A stretch of 64,000 nt of DNA from NCBI GenBank assembly GCA_036345935.2, contig JADWOT020000002.1, forward strand, positions 22,299,108 to 22,363,107, in the 5' to 3' direction. A program made the translations under genes and the position numbers. Within the stretch, counting starts at the first letter, position 1; every line of letters starts with the position of its first letter. Shown one piece after another: positions 22,230 to 34,375 of the stretch. The stretch is from Taenia hydatigena (taxonomy: Eukaryota; Platyhelminthes; Cestoda; Cyclophyllidea; Taeniidae). The notes beneath the pieces were generated by a model. That model searched no databases. It was given only the letters and a program-made list of their open reading frames with translations, and was not told the DNA's origin.

Positions 22230-24111
22230 GTAAGCACAGATTATTTCTCAATTTCGTGGATTAAAGGTTGATATTTCAGAGGACGGCTGTATTCGTCACT
22301 TTCTAATAAAATGCAGCCAACTTGCCATGATCTCGGCTCACCAGTTTACCATGCATGTTCATGTGTTTGAACTAGGTCGTATTCGGTGTCAACGGTAAAC
22401 ATCAGTGTACTTGGTATGGAATCGAACTCACTGATAAGAAGAGCAGCTTTTGTGGTAAGTCAAATGGAATTCGAAATGCATCAGTAGTTTTGTGCGTTGA
22501 AGCCTCAACTCAGCCAGCGCCAGATGATTACAGTCCCTCCGTGCACCATACACTCCTTAGGTGTTATTAGGTATTTCGGTCCTCGCTGCCACAAGGCAAT
22601 GACCAAGGACTAGTTCAATTATGTCTTGTTGCATTTTGTTCCAAAATTGATCCGCAACGCCTTTTCTATGCTGACTACTCAGCTTCCACTGTAAAGCTTA
22701 CTTATTGTGCATCCATTTTAGTCGACTTGGTAAAAGACACGAAGTCGGATTTGCGGATATTTCATGGAGTTTTCCCAAAGTAAACCAATGTATCCCATGA
22801 AAGCTTTGCTTTCCTTAGCAAGAGTGCGTTTCTGGTTGCATCCACTGACTCTACTCAAAGTGGTGCGTAAGACGAATTGAACCTTAGAAGCCATCTCGGT
22901 GTGTTTAATCAACACCTTGACTTTATTTGCCATTCGGAAATTGGCATGAGTGACTGCGTATTGTATGCTTGCACGTAAAGGCGCAAACCATCACCAGTAA
23001 TATTATTCCATCAAGATTCTTTAAAGCGTCAGTGTCTTTAGGAATATCCCTGGAGGTGGCAGAATGCAACCGTAAGTTGGTGAGTCGGCTTGCTTTTGCG
23101 ATCTGTTTTATTTATCCAGTGCAGTTCGATCGAGATGAACCGACCAGTTTTCTAGGTCGTCACTGTGGCTGTTTTCCTTAAAGTGGAGTAGCAAAGCCCC
23201 AATAACCTTGACTGGACCCTCTGCTCAAGAAAACGCTATGAGTGGCCACTTCAAACGATCCCATTCAAAATGGTCTGACATGCGAAATTTCCTCCTCATA
23301 GTTGATCAATTGATATGCTTTGAGCGGCTATGCCACTGTGGCTTTTTTGTTAGATAGGCGAACAACAGACCTAATTTTTCCTTGTTTCTACCTTGTAGAT
23401 TCACTAAAAACTTTCTCATTCACCAGTATGATTCTTTGTTGCATTTTGGGGGTACACCAAAATTGATCCATGTTAAATGGAAAATCTAAAGATGCATAAT
23501 TTTATCTGGGCCAAACATCTCTCATAAAATGAGTACTTTTACAAGTGTCAAGCGATTCAATCACTCCTCGTAATTTATGTTTTGTGAAGTTCTTTTCAGC
23601 GGGATATGCTACTTGCTTTTGCATGTGCGTGGGCACATGCATGAGTTCTAGAAGCGAGACCTTAATCACGAGGTCATTTCTCCCACTTTTTTCCAATTTC
23701 CTACTTTCAGCTAATTCATCCATTTTAGGCGTCATTGTGCCACTTTCGGTAATAGCACTGCCATGGAAGTGAATACTCGGGAGACCGAATGAGGCGAATG
23801 CGCGTAATCAAATGCAATCCAATTTTCCAAGTCAATTTCTGTTCGTATTGCACGATGGAAGTTATTTCCATAACTTAGACCAAATCTCTTGCATTTGGAA
23901 AATGAATGCCATGTGAATGTTTGTGAAATAATGTTGCTCGAATGCTCCCATCAATAAATCCAATTGCACCTTACTTTTCCTCTTTTTGCAACATAAGATC
24001 GGAAATAAGTTTCCAGCCCCATGGAAACAGTCCGTTTGAAGGGACGTATTTATGCCTAGCTCCACGTTTTCTGTGAAAGTAAATGAGCAACGCTTTTAAG
24101 CGTTTTGCCAC
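22230..24111. other. Fragments only
   Basis: From about 22279 (after tttcag) an open segment runs to a gtaaac site near 22394; part of it echoes the exon at 21197-21301 (shared ttctaataaaatgcag-like run). Frames at 22969-23181 and 23545-23772 have no recognisable features, and the minus frame 23502-23735 is an alternating hydrophobic reading without support. Nothing here can be assembled into a gene. Confidence 0.35.
23621..23640. other. Perfect inverted repeat, 8-base arms
   Basis: gcatgtgc, four-base spacer, gcacatgc. Could form a short hairpin or be a dimeric factor site; isolated. Confidence 0.5.
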
Positions 24112-24420
24112 ATGTATCAAATTGCCCTGGTGGTACACGGTAGTCAATACAATTTCTTCGCCTTAGGAGTACACGCACGTGAATGGGTCTGCTGGATGAA
24201 TTGTAGAGCCTCGAGACATGGCAGCATTTCAGTATTATTGCGATTTTCTCACACTTCTGTCCAGTATATTCACCCAATCATTAACATACTGGGAGAGATG
24301 CAACAAGACCAAGATCAGAGTAGTAACTTACGCGATAGTGAGAAATCTAATAAGAACAGTGGGACCCTCTAGCCGCATCACTTCCGAGCACTTAATTTCT
24401 AAGAAGACTTCTCAGTAATG
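24112..24420 (+). pseudogene. Cadherin-like (or carboxypeptidase-like) exon fragment
   Basis: An 86-codon frame reads YNFFALGVHAREWVCW, then GSISVLLRF, then YIHPIINILGE. The order fits a cadherin repeat end (FxLxVxAxE, then VxVxLxF, then Pro-Ile-Ile). It also contains HAREW, the zinc-site signature of M14 carboxypeptidases, and YIxPIxNxxGE resembles the YxxPxxNPDGxE segment that follows in that family. The missing Asp after Asn, the lack of an RxxR substrate motif in the same frame, and the cadherin-like neighbours make the cadherin reading slightly better. A second frame (24218-24418) is open over the 3' part, suggesting a frameshift. Confidence 0.3.
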
Positions 24421-25651
24421 TAATGGTTGCTGTATGGTACAGCAAGCGGTACCTAAAGGTCGGACGCAACAACTGCCGTATCGTTGGTCGAGTTGACAGC
24501 TACCATAATATGATACTCATTACTCATGATTTGTTATGCAGCAAAATAATCACGAAGCGCGGTTGTTGCGTTGCTTAGCTGAGCTGATCACAATAATTAA
24601 TAAAAGTCACTTTGCATGGGCTTCAAGACAGACAGTTTGATTTGCATCTGCTCAAAACGAACTTTATTTCATTTTTTTCAAAATTAAGACTGTGGCTAAT
24701 CTGAAGCAGGTGTAGGCAGGTCTCTGAGGGTTCTTGATGACAGCAAGTCAAAATCAGTTGACACTGAAAGCAACCGGCTATTTTCTATCACCATCTACGC
24801 AATTGATGCATTTCTATCGGCAAGCAACTCTTGAATGAAATCCGTGCCAAATCACTCCATATGTATTTTCACTGTATTACTGCCAGCTTTATTTAAACGG
24901 TTTTCTTGACTGCATTCCACCCTTTGGAGAGAGATATGAGACACGTGACCACATGAATTCATGAAATCACCCACACCACTGATGACAAAGGAAACAGCCG
25001 TTCATATCGTCCCACCCAATCACCACATTGCATGCTACCTTGTCCCATCTTTAGATGATTCCATCTCAAACCAATCTGTTGTCCCGCACCCATTTATTTA
25101 TTTCTTCAGTCATGCGCTTGTTCAGATCCAAATTAAATCTACACGAATTTCTCACTCCTGCTTCATTGCTTGCATGATGGATGAGTTCAGGCCCGACTTC
25201 TTCCAATATGTGCTCTGATGCACGTAAAGCACTGTATGTTCCCTAAAAAGTGCCTCTTTTGTGTTTTCCACTATAGTCAGTTAGACCTCCTGACCTGCTG
25301 TCAATAAGTCGATGCGAAAGCAAGCGCCAAGCCCTGGAAGGTGTTGGAAGTGCCAAGTGCACTCGATAGCCAACGTCTGAGTTATGTCTCCAAATTTACA
25401 TTAAAGCCATGATTAGGTGAGTTTGAATGCAAACCCTTTCGAGAACTACGACCAGCTGTCAAAACTGCTGGCGCATGTAGATTGCGTGCGAAGCTGTGTG
25501 CATGAATATATAAGCATAATGAGCACATTAAAAAAGGCACTCTATTGTGCTCGCCCCTTCACATCGATCGCTTCATGCCATGCTTTACTCTAATTTCATG
25601 CAGTACAGTTTTCTAAAGATCTCATTTGTAGCCCCCTAAGTCTAGAAAACT
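24421..25651. other. No supported gene
   Basis: One 85-codon plus frame (24961-25218) without features; otherwise only stops in every frame and no repeat partner. Confidence 0.5.
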
Positions 25652-25833
25652 TTGGGTTTGTGTGCTTTTGGCGGTCTCCCAATCCCGCTGACTCATCGAT
25701 TTGCGGAGCACTGCAGCGCTGGCGTTTCCTTGGGTTCACTATCATGTCTGCTTAAAGGCAATTTGATCAAGACAGTAAATTCTCAACAGCTTGACGAAGT
25801 GTGCTATTGTCTGGATATATTATGCAATTTTTC
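25652..25833 (+). CDS. Cadherin-like exon fragment with strong donor
   Basis: Open segment ending directly at gtaagtg (25834). It reads GNLIKTVNSQQLDEVCYCLD near its end, which fits the Gly-x-Ile ... Leu-Asp-x-Glu ... Tyr-x-Leu core of a cadherin repeat except that one residue is missing between Leu-Asp and Glu. An AG at 25640 could be the acceptor. No partner copy is present in the window. Confidence 0.3.
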
Positions 25834-26094
25834 GTAAGTGCTCCCATCCGTGACATTAGCATGAGCATTTACGAGTTGCTGCTGCGTCGAGAGGTTCCAA
25901 TTAAACCGTGTAAATATGACTGATTTCGATGGGTGCTGCGTTGGTCCTTTGTTTCCAAATGTACATTAACCGTCGATTCCGCAGGAGCATTCTAAAATGT
26001 TGGCTTACAATATTCCATTTTTTAAGGCTAACCTGACCCCACTAAGTCGACAGCAACAGAAACAAGTGGGCGCAGAGTGTTTCAGCACTTTGGT

Positions 26095-26250
26095 CAAATC
26101 TATGTTGAATGCATATATTCAACCGACAAACAAAATAAGCCGTTGGCATGGCTCGGAGGCCAGCCTACGCAGCTGGGGCAATATGGCCACCTCTGTGACC
26201 CTGACCGAAATCAGTAGCTCAAACAAACTAAATATTACATCAAACCTATG
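26095..26250 (-). repeat. GC-rich dispersed element R1, copy b (inverted)
   Basis: Reverse-complement match to 16072-16230, best over 26143-26220. It overlaps a 96-codon frame (25997-26287) that is therefore probably not a gene. It sits immediately left of repeat F. Confidence 0.65.
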
Positions 26251-26254
26251 CACT

Positions 26255-29200
26255 TGGACAAAAAGATTCTGTAAATGCTTGTATTAAAGTTGTCAAGTGT
26301 GTTGACTGGTCCGATGACAATAGGAATTAATATAGTTTTTGTAAAACCAAGAGCGATATCGCAGACAAGTCGAGAAAATTTGAAATTTTAGTCCAAAGTT
26401 AACAAATCAATGTTAGTGGTGTTAAATGATTCTTGTTGAAATTGCACTAAAATTTAAATCTCACCATTATCCTTAGTGCCTTGCATTTAATAGCAAAAAC
26501 GATTTTTAATAATGAAAAAATACCTTGCAATTCGCTATTTAGCCTACGCTTCATTAGCCCGCATTTTCCGTCAGCTAATGCTGATGGGGAATTCCTTGGG
26601 TTTGTGATGTGTCAAATAGCAAATTGGGACTTTACCTTCGGTTGCTCGTGAACCAATACTTAGTTGCGCAACATTTGTTGGTAGATATTTATAATAATAT
26701 AAATAATGGCCTTGTTCATTTGGAAATGAACCTTTACAGCTTTGACAGATTACTTTGTCAATCGTGGTGCATTTTTATGGGATCGAATGGGTCATTGCTG
26801 TTGTTATTCTTTTCAAGCAGTGGAAGCCACTCTTCAAGGCTGGAAGGCGGTACAAATCCAGTTGGCAGTGATTTTTCGTACATGCCTCGCATCCTTCACT
26901 TGGACCTTTCATTTTGAATGATTCAGAGGCCTTCCCATGCGCCTCTGTTGTTCGAACCACTGGACTCGCCGTTTTTCGAATTTATAAAACTGTAAGGGAT
27001 TACTGACCATTATCCAATGGTGCCCTTCCACCGCAATTTGAAATTCAATCTACCTTACGCTGCCGCGCCCCCAAAAATAAACCCGAGTAAGCTTTTTACT
27101 CGCACTTCTCATACCGTATTCACTATTTTGGTAGCCGCCCCCTGGTGATCATGGTCACTTAGATGGATGCGTTTTGTACTTTTGGCGTAGTCTAAAGCTT
27201 GGATCCTCTCTATCGAGTTAAAATATATGTACGAATTGCCAAATGCGATAATCTGGGTACGGAGATTTGAATGCTTCTGATTGTCAATTGCCAGTAGCCG
27301 CAATGGCTTCCGTGCATTTTTTATTTCGTTCTGTTTCTAAATGACTGCCTTCTTGGAATTTTGTGATCTAGGTCATGAAAGCGGTCCCTGAAACAGAGGC
27401 TGATGCCAATGCAGTTTCGATGGCGATTGTTGGAAAACCAAGTGGACGATTTGCCTGTTTCTATTTTATGCCGTTCATGCGTTTCAAAGCAACGACTTAA
27501 ACATGTGAGCCTTGGCAAGATCGGTGTGTTTGTTGCATATTTTCCTCGCCACCACTTTGGGTCTGTTGGTAGCTGGCTGGTCGTTGGCGGGAGCTTGTGA
27601 TCTTCCTGTGTTGGGGTACTTTGACCCCAATTCCACCTCTCCTAGCGTTGCTTAGCTCCTTTCTCTGAAAAAGACATCTTCCAACCTTTTTATGTGACAA
27701 GTTCGTGGGCATTCATGGGCTTCATTTCTCTTAGACACAGTGCGATATTGTGGTTTCTCAGGGCAAGTGGCGCCCTCAAATTTGGAAGCTGACTCTCTTG
27801 TCCGTTTGCTCAGACAGTTACGCACAGTACCACTCCCCGATGAAATGGCGCGCTGTCATCACAACACTGGCGGCATCTGGTTTTACTTCGTGAATTTTAA
27901 TGGAATAGTTTAAGACATCCACATGTTTCTGTTGCCGCTCATTCATTTAGCGTGTTGCTCCTTTATCGGGACAAGAGATGTGAGCAGTGAGATGTCGCAA
28001 CTCCCATTTATATTTCATCTTGTAGATATTGGCGAAGCTCGTTTGCCATGTTTTGCCTTTGCGAAGTTTGTTACTCCACAAATGTATGGCATGCATTACT
28101 CATCGGTCTACGCTCATTTAGTCAAATGATGTCGCAAGCTGATATATTGAGACGTGTGGTCTGCTCAATTTTGGGAGCAGTTGAATTAGTCAAAAGACCA
28201 CAATAGGTGGTGTCATGTGGGAGCGGAAAGCACTTTCGTTATCATCTGGTGAGGGGCTTGGAGACAATGGGAGCGGTGGCCGAATCTCTGCCACCGAAAA
28301 GCCTGTTAATGTCAACCAGCCGCTTGAGAATGAGGAGGTGATCGAGGTATAGAGCGCAGAGATTGTTGTAACGATCTGCGATATTATCAATCTCAACCAA
28401 ATTTACTAGTGAGTGACATCCATTGTATCTGAGGGCAGATCTTTTGCTGATGTTTAGTACCTAACATGTTTTTTGCTCTGAGTAAGTGTGTTGACGGGAC
28501 CTCAAGTTGGTCAAAATGTGGTGGTTGTTTACCCCGTCTACCCCACTGACCCTTGCAGGTGCTCTACTCCATGCTGGCGCCCATAGTTAGATTTCATCAA
28601 GCGTGAAATCCTAAAGGAGTGGGACAAATCTGTCACTTGCCTTGGTCAATCTGTGAGGTTGTTGTTACTTATTGCTTGTGTTGCCGCGGCTCTGCCTAAC
28701 TTTGCTGGCTTGCTGCCTCCTCACACACCCAAGTTGAAAGGAAGTATTCCATCTACACTATCCACTGCAGTGCTCTTTTTGGGTCCCCTACTACCGTTCG
28801 AATCAAGTGTTTTACACTGATTGGTGCTTGAGGAACTCCGTTTTGATTTCAATGCTTTGTCTGAGTAGATTGCTAACGTAGTAGATTAGGTGGCATTTAT
28901 TTATCATGAAATTATTGACTCCGACTGAATTTCTTATTTCCTTAGGGCGTGCTTAAATCAAAAATATTTATTCCGATCGCCGCGTTAACCTGTCTTCGTG
29001 GCACCCACAGTTACTCTGCTGAAATCCGAAGTGAGTAGCAGGGTAGAGGACGCGAGTCACACTTATTGGCATAGCACACGTTAGAGTCAAACACTTAGTG
29101 ATTTGTGACGCAGATTTAGATATGAGTTTAGGCAGATTTTGGACGCATTGTTGCGTTCTTCGTCCGTCTTTGCGGAAAGTGAATCGGTAGTGATATGGTG

Positions 29201-29690
29201 CCAAATGCCTGCACAGCAAACCTATAAGTGCGACATTGTTGTTCCGTTTCATCTCACTTCCGCTCCGTTGCTCCCATGATCATTCTCCTGTGGCTACCTT
29301 AACAGCTGTCCATCGGTGATTTTCCACTGGCGCACACATATGATAGTTTTCGTGACCTTGTGGTGAGCTGTAGTCAAAAGCATTCGCCGATCATTGCTTA
29401 CTTTCGGATGCTGCTCCATAAGAAGCGCATTTCATGTCCTAATCGCTGTTCGCCCAAATAAATCGGTATTTATGTTTTCTTTGGGAGCCGCCCAATTTCC
29501 ACTTCGATTGTGGGCGCTTTAACTTCCCACGAAGTGTGGATGCGCAAGGGTAATCACATCACCGCTTCGTTAGAGCAGCGAACCTTTCGAGTTAGTCTAG
29601 TACTGCCTATCTCTATTCGCTTCGTAAGGCACGAAATATGAGTGTTTGGCAGATCTGCGGAAGATGCACTTCTTCTATGGCATTCTAAAT
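26255..29690 (+). repeat. Old direct repeat F (partner E at 16.8-19.4 kb)
   Basis: Collinear with E at about 70% identity. Frames that are open in E are interrupted here, for example over 26524-26700 and 29330-29690, and F carries extra sequence such as about 50 bases near 29535 and several hundred bases between 27300 and 28130. F is thus the more degraded or more inserted copy. No intact gene is visible. Confidence 0.7.
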
Positions 29691-30421
29691 GGGAATTGAG
29701 TCCATGGGAATAACATCATTGCCCTCTTGGCGCAGATTCACTTTCCGCTGCCTCTAAACTAAAGTTCGTGTTGGCAAACGACGAGGTCATAGGTTGTATA
29801 CGAAGGGGTGTGAGACGAAGGGTATAAGATGGGATGCTAATCCAAGCCAGTACTTGTAAAATACAAGATGTTCTTGTTGTGTTTAACGTCTTTCTGCCGA
29901 ATTTCATGCTGTAGTAATCTAGGCTTAATTTTCTTACATTTCAAGCATTATGATGGGATATCAGCTGTTTGTTGATTGCGTCATTTCAGCTATCTGCATA
30001 TTCTTGAGTTCGTCTTTCTTCCGAAGAGATTTACTGATAGACATGACAGGTGGTATGAGCATAAGGAATTTTATACTTCCTGGTAGGTCCTCTGAACTGT
30101 TGAGCGGCAATCTGGTGATTTTGCCAGCCTAAGATATCTTGAAACTTAGGGTAAGTGGGTTACAGTTCATGGATTTTAGCATTTATGTACCATCACAAAT
30201 AGCTAACACTTCTCTAAGCACCTCTTGTGTTGTAAAGACCGAAACTAATTGCCAACTATATTGGGTATTTTGCGACATTTTATTGCTCCAAAATTTTCAA
30301 TTTTCACTCCAGCATTGACTTTGTGCTAGCTGAGTTTCTGTATAACTGTGTACCAACGTAAATAGCTGCAAACGTCTAAAATACGTCCTACTCGTGCATA
30401 CTAGGCATTGTTCTCTTTCAG
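29691..30421. other. No supported gene; intron-like approach to the 30.4 kb exon
   Basis: Contains a 60-codon frame (29950-30132) with a hydrophobic start and no support. Ends in a pyrimidine-rich acceptor tract (ttgttctctttcag). Confidence 0.45.
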
Positions 30422-30549
30422 GCGCAGCACCAAAGGAAGTTGCAGAGCTGGACGAGCTACAAACTGTGCTGGAGGGGACTCGAATGGTGGAGCGCGACCT
30501 TCGCTGTCTTGGCTTGGTCGAAGGGGAGCTCAAGCCGTGTCGTCTTTAG
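30422..30549 (+). CDS. Probable 3' coding exon, unassigned, coiled-coil-like
   Basis: A very good acceptor (ttgttctctttcag) is followed by an open segment of 41 codons ending in TAG at 30547. The peptide is charged and helical (KEVAELDELQTVLEGTRM, then VERDLRCLGLVEGELKP), with heptad-like leucines. The exon starts two bases before the first full codon. Base composition is GC-richer than the surroundings. No upstream exon was identified, so family and function are unknown. It lies outside all the repeats described here. Confidence 0.4.
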
Positions 30550-30750
30550 ACACAGATTGGACAGAAGGCGGTGAAAGAGCAGGTGAAGGCTTAGCAACGC
30601 AAGCACACATCGACCGAACAGTAGTGAGTGATTGAATGGCAAGCGATTCTGAGAAGTGTGATGGAGAGATCATTGCCAAGAAGCTTAAGGCGTGTTTCGC
30701 GATGAGTGAGGCAATACGTAGATCACAAGGTCCACCTGCCCTCTTGTAGA
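30550..30750 (+). pseudogene. Coding-like continuation in another frame
   Basis: After the stop at 30547 another frame continues with polar, helical residues (DTDWTEGGERAGEGLATQ), meets one TGA at 30633, then reopens in the same frame from ATG 30636 (MASDSEKCDGEIIAKKLKAC) to TAG at 30748. The composition matches the preceding exon. This could be a broken longer last exon with one frameshift and one stop, or a 3' untranslated region with chance frames. Confidence 0.25.
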
Positions 30751-31216
30751 CGTTGGACATATTTCTCTTGTGCGGGAATCAACTGTTTGGCGGTTGTTGA
30801 ATTGAGTTATTGAAGAAGAATTGAACGAAGCATGCGTTTCGGATATTCGTTCCTCCGATTTTAAGTGATTTTGATGGCCTTTTAATTACTCCATGCAGAA
30901 GTTTCCTACCTCATTTCTGCGTGGATAAGTATTCATGGTGTTGCACGGAATCATCTGGAGATGAAAAAAACCTAGGTTTGTCTGGTGCACGAGTTGTTTT
31001 GTGTGAGGCTCACTATGGATTTGATAATGTCAAAAATGCATTCTTGCAAGTTCATGAACGTATTTATTTGTGCTTAATCAACCAAATATTTTGACTGGGT
31101 TTTATTTTTCACGTACTCTATGCAGCAAATGTTGGGAGCTTTGGCTTTGTCATTGAGTGACTCCTGAGTCTTGTCCATTCTTAGTTTAAGATACCAGAAC
31201 GTGTATAAGATGCATC
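30751..31216. other. No gene seen
   Basis: Single-copy sequence left of duplication A. It shares nothing obvious with the sequence left of copy B (P repeat and TAA tract), so the left breakpoint is sharp. Confidence 0.6.
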
Positions 31217-33820
31217 ATAATAAATATGCTTTGCCCACTATAATGTCATGGCGATCTACTATTGTTTCCCTATTGCTTGCAAGCAGAAGCGTTTACCTGA
31301 GGCACATATTGGTGACGGAGGTTGTCCCTCAGATTACGACACCTGTGGATGTATCTCATCATTTCTCCCATGAAGACTACTTAGGTTTAGGATCATGGTA
31401 TTGCGTATGGCCTTCTCGGTACAAAATTAACTGCACGCTATCGTCAGCATTTGGAGGTGAAGACTGGATAAGTTAAAAGCGTCTGATGGCAGTTAGTGCC
31501 TTGTATTGGTCGAATCACCTTGCGGATTGTGATGGCATGCTTGCTATTTTCTGTCCAAATGCCGGCTGTTGAGGTAATTGTGGGGAAATTGGGCACCAGA
31601 TTTGAGCCGTAGTTGCTGGAGTTGATTTCCTTACACCCATGAATTTTGTGTGTGGATGGGGCTACTGTACATCTTCAATTTGCCACAGAAGTGACGTCTT
31701 TTTGAACCCTTTGAAATTGCTTTGGTAAACCGAGCTTTTGCAACTCGTAAGGAAGCTCGCGCACACAGAATAAGGTGCGCATGCTTCACCTCGAATATTT
31801 CCACTCCGGTCTAGTACGCGTTCGCCACCTAGGTGACTGGATGGCTATTGGGCTAGCTGGGGTGATGAGCCGATAAGATGGTTCCATTTTAAAATCACTC
31901 CATTTTGATTGATGCCTGATTGAAATCGGTGATTGCTAAAGGTGGTACGGACAGTGCCTGTTGTCGTTCATCATACAGCCTCCAAGACCTTACAGGTGCT
32001 GCGCCACACTTTTAGGCAACGCATGGTTGTGAACATTAAAACTCCCACAAACACGTGAGAGACGGATAAGGGGTTGAAAACCTTTGGTGCTTCAGTGATG
32101 TGCATGACCCATGCATGCTGTTTGGTGGCCGATCTTTGAGGACTCACGTAAACGATGCTAGCCGGACTATTCACGAGGCGCATAAAAGCCAGTCTCAGTG
32201 GGAGAGTCACGAGCATTGAGAAAACAGTGCGGAATGTACTGCTAGGCCGTGTGCCTGAATATAAGTTCGGGGGAAACGTACAGATTAATCGCGAACCTAA
32301 ATAGTAGGAAGCAGTTCTGATTTTGTTTAAAGCGTGTATCTCCTCTCCCTTTCCACCTTTCCAGTTAAGTTGTGATTTGTTCTGCAGTTGGTTATTCTTG
32401 GCCTACCACTTATTCGGTCTGCACAAGATTTAACCACAAAGATCAGCCATTGCGTTTGTAACCTGTTCAAAAACAGGTTCTAAGTCGTAAATTTTCAATT
32501 ACGCTGACATCTGGAAGGGATCCTTTGCCACAAATTGATACATTTTAAGGCACAAATTTGTCAGAGTTTCGATTAATCGGGTTTGGCTTTTTTATACTTG
32601 TTGTAACGGCTCCAAATGTTCCGTAGTTGAAAATGCGGCTCTTCAATTTTTTTTATTTCCTTGGAAGCAGGCGAATGTGATCAAAAGTCACTCCAATCCT
32701 CGCGACTGTTTATCTGTCTTTGGTACTTTTGACAGTTCATTGATCACTTGCAGCAATGATAGTGGCAGTGAACTGCTCCGTGACCGTTTTGGACAACTTA
32801 CGCACCAGTAATTTCTGTGCATCGGTTCTAATTGAACTTCCGACAGGGTAGACGTTATTGTGGTCAAAGTTAGGCGAGCTGCAATTAAGGTGAATGCATT
32901 GTAACAAAGTGGTTGATTTCGAATTCGGGCTAATGGTGTATACAATGCACCCTAGTGTTTTTCTACAAATCCGCGAACCGCTATCTGTGTTCTGCATTTC
33001 ACAAGTACGCGGTAATTCAAATCGCGCGACGCATATCTCCCGCTGCTTTTCTTGTGCGGCGCTATAAATGGCGTATGGACGTGTTGGAAAGGGTTGCAGC
33101 CTTAAGAAACCGCTCTTTTCTTCGAAATTGCTAAATTTTTATTCAGGACTTCTTCGCGTATTTTGGAACAGTGGCACTGTTTTGTCCTTGATGCACCTTT
33201 TCTTATTAGCGACCAATTAGTTGGATAGATCGGTTTGAGGTGTGAGGCGGCAAAGCGTTGCCGATGAACACATTGTAAACGAAAACGCGAGGCAGGGACT
33301 AGCCCTCTGCTCATGCCTCAGCAATCCAACCGACGAACGCGTGCTCATGCGTGCACGTACGCGGATTCCTGCCTTTAGTTACACATAATCTACCGACGTC
33401 CTCTCAATGCCGTTGTTGAATTGGACTTGTACGTATTTACGCACCTCAATTTGCTCCTCGTAAACCAACTTGCTCCGTCGCAGCAATGAAGATGGATTGG
33501 GCATGTTACCTACTTAGAGGTAGTACTTAGCGTGGGTCTGGCTGGATTCGGCTTAGTGCGTCCTGCGTTTGGCATGGATAAGCCTATTGTATGCCATAAA
33601 ATACTAAAATTTGCCTCATATATGCCTTTAGGTTTATTCCATACTTCTTTCCTCGTGCCCATATGCGCTAGTGGTTTGCCAGCCTAGACGAGAAGTGGGA
33701 ACATTGCTAAGGGTTTTGCAGTGGAGACTTCATCTTTTAGGGAGGAGTTAACTGCGAATGGTTCTTAGTAGCAATGGAGTCTTCGTGTAGCATTCCAAAG
33801 TAAGGCTGTGTCGAGGCGAG

Positions 33821-34033
33821 TCATTTATTACTGGTGGTGGAACACACTGGTTCGAATTCCACACTTCTAGATTGTGATTTGTAACCCATCTCAATGTCAT
33901 TTGAAAGTGGATTTGAGTGCTCTAGTTCACTTACGTGGGACAACATCTCAGCTTTCAACACTGACCAGATTGGCGTTAGTTGGTCCAGGGCCGATCTCAC
34001 CGTTTGTTTACCCATGGTGCATGGAGTTGCCAA
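33821..34033 (-). CDS. Polar minus-strand frame, duplicated at 54.35 kb
   Basis: A 70-codon minus-strand frame ending at TAA 33821. The C-terminal 57 residues are identical in copy B (54353-54565), and the three base differences in that part are all synonymous; upstream, three of the four changed codons alter the residue. The peptide is polar (for example LEHSNPLSNDIEMGYKSQSR) and could be a cytoplasmic tail. However, much of it lies inside a nearly identical tract, so too few differences exist to prove constraint. No family recognised. Confidence 0.28.
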   Translation of the reverse strand: MATPCTMGKQTVRSALDQLTPIWSVLKAEMLSHVSELEHSNPLSNDIEMGYKSQSRSVEFEPVCSTTSNK

Positions 34034-34199
34034 ACCGATGATGTACTTTGGGTTTCAGCTTTTGATCGTTCGTGTTTGCTGTTATGCGATGTGCACAAAG
34101 CGTAGCATTTCCTCATCCCATAATGTAATGGGTTTTAAGGTGAAATAAAGCACGGGTCAGATTCACTGTAATGTTATACATGAGGTTTGGACGCCACGA

Positions 34200-34375
34200 T
34201 GGGATTTTACTTGGCCACATGATGCTTTCTGTGCTCTTTCCTCTCTCTTATTGACTGACCCATCCAGCATCCTGTCGGTCACAAGACGCGCATCTACTAC
34301 CAGCTTCATTTCAAGTGATCTCTTATAGGATGCACTAAGAGGGAATTTCGATGTCTCTATTTCTCCTTGAATTGT
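34200..34375 (-). pseudogene. Minus-strand cadherin-like fragment, copy A
   Basis: The minus strand reads IQGEIETSKFPLSASYKR followed by SLEMKLVVDAR, fitting the Gly-x-Ile ... strand ... LxVxA pattern of a cadherin repeat. Copy B (54598-54873) reads TSKFALSASRKESLEMKLVV and then lacks about 15 bases (five codons) present here. Downstream the A frame is broken, while B stays open for 91 codons. Confidence 0.28.

Noticed and set aside
24160..24300. Zinc carboxypeptidase (M14) exon, from HAREW and the YIxPIxNxxGE string
   Set aside because: The signature is tempting, but the Asp of the usual NPDG motif and a same-frame arginine substrate motif are missing, and neighbours look cadherin-like. Kept only as an alternative. 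A profile search would decide.
33840..33870. tRNA gene suggested by a B-box-like ggttcgaattcc (also at 54381)
   Set aside because: No A box at a proper distance and no cloverleaf stems could be drawn.
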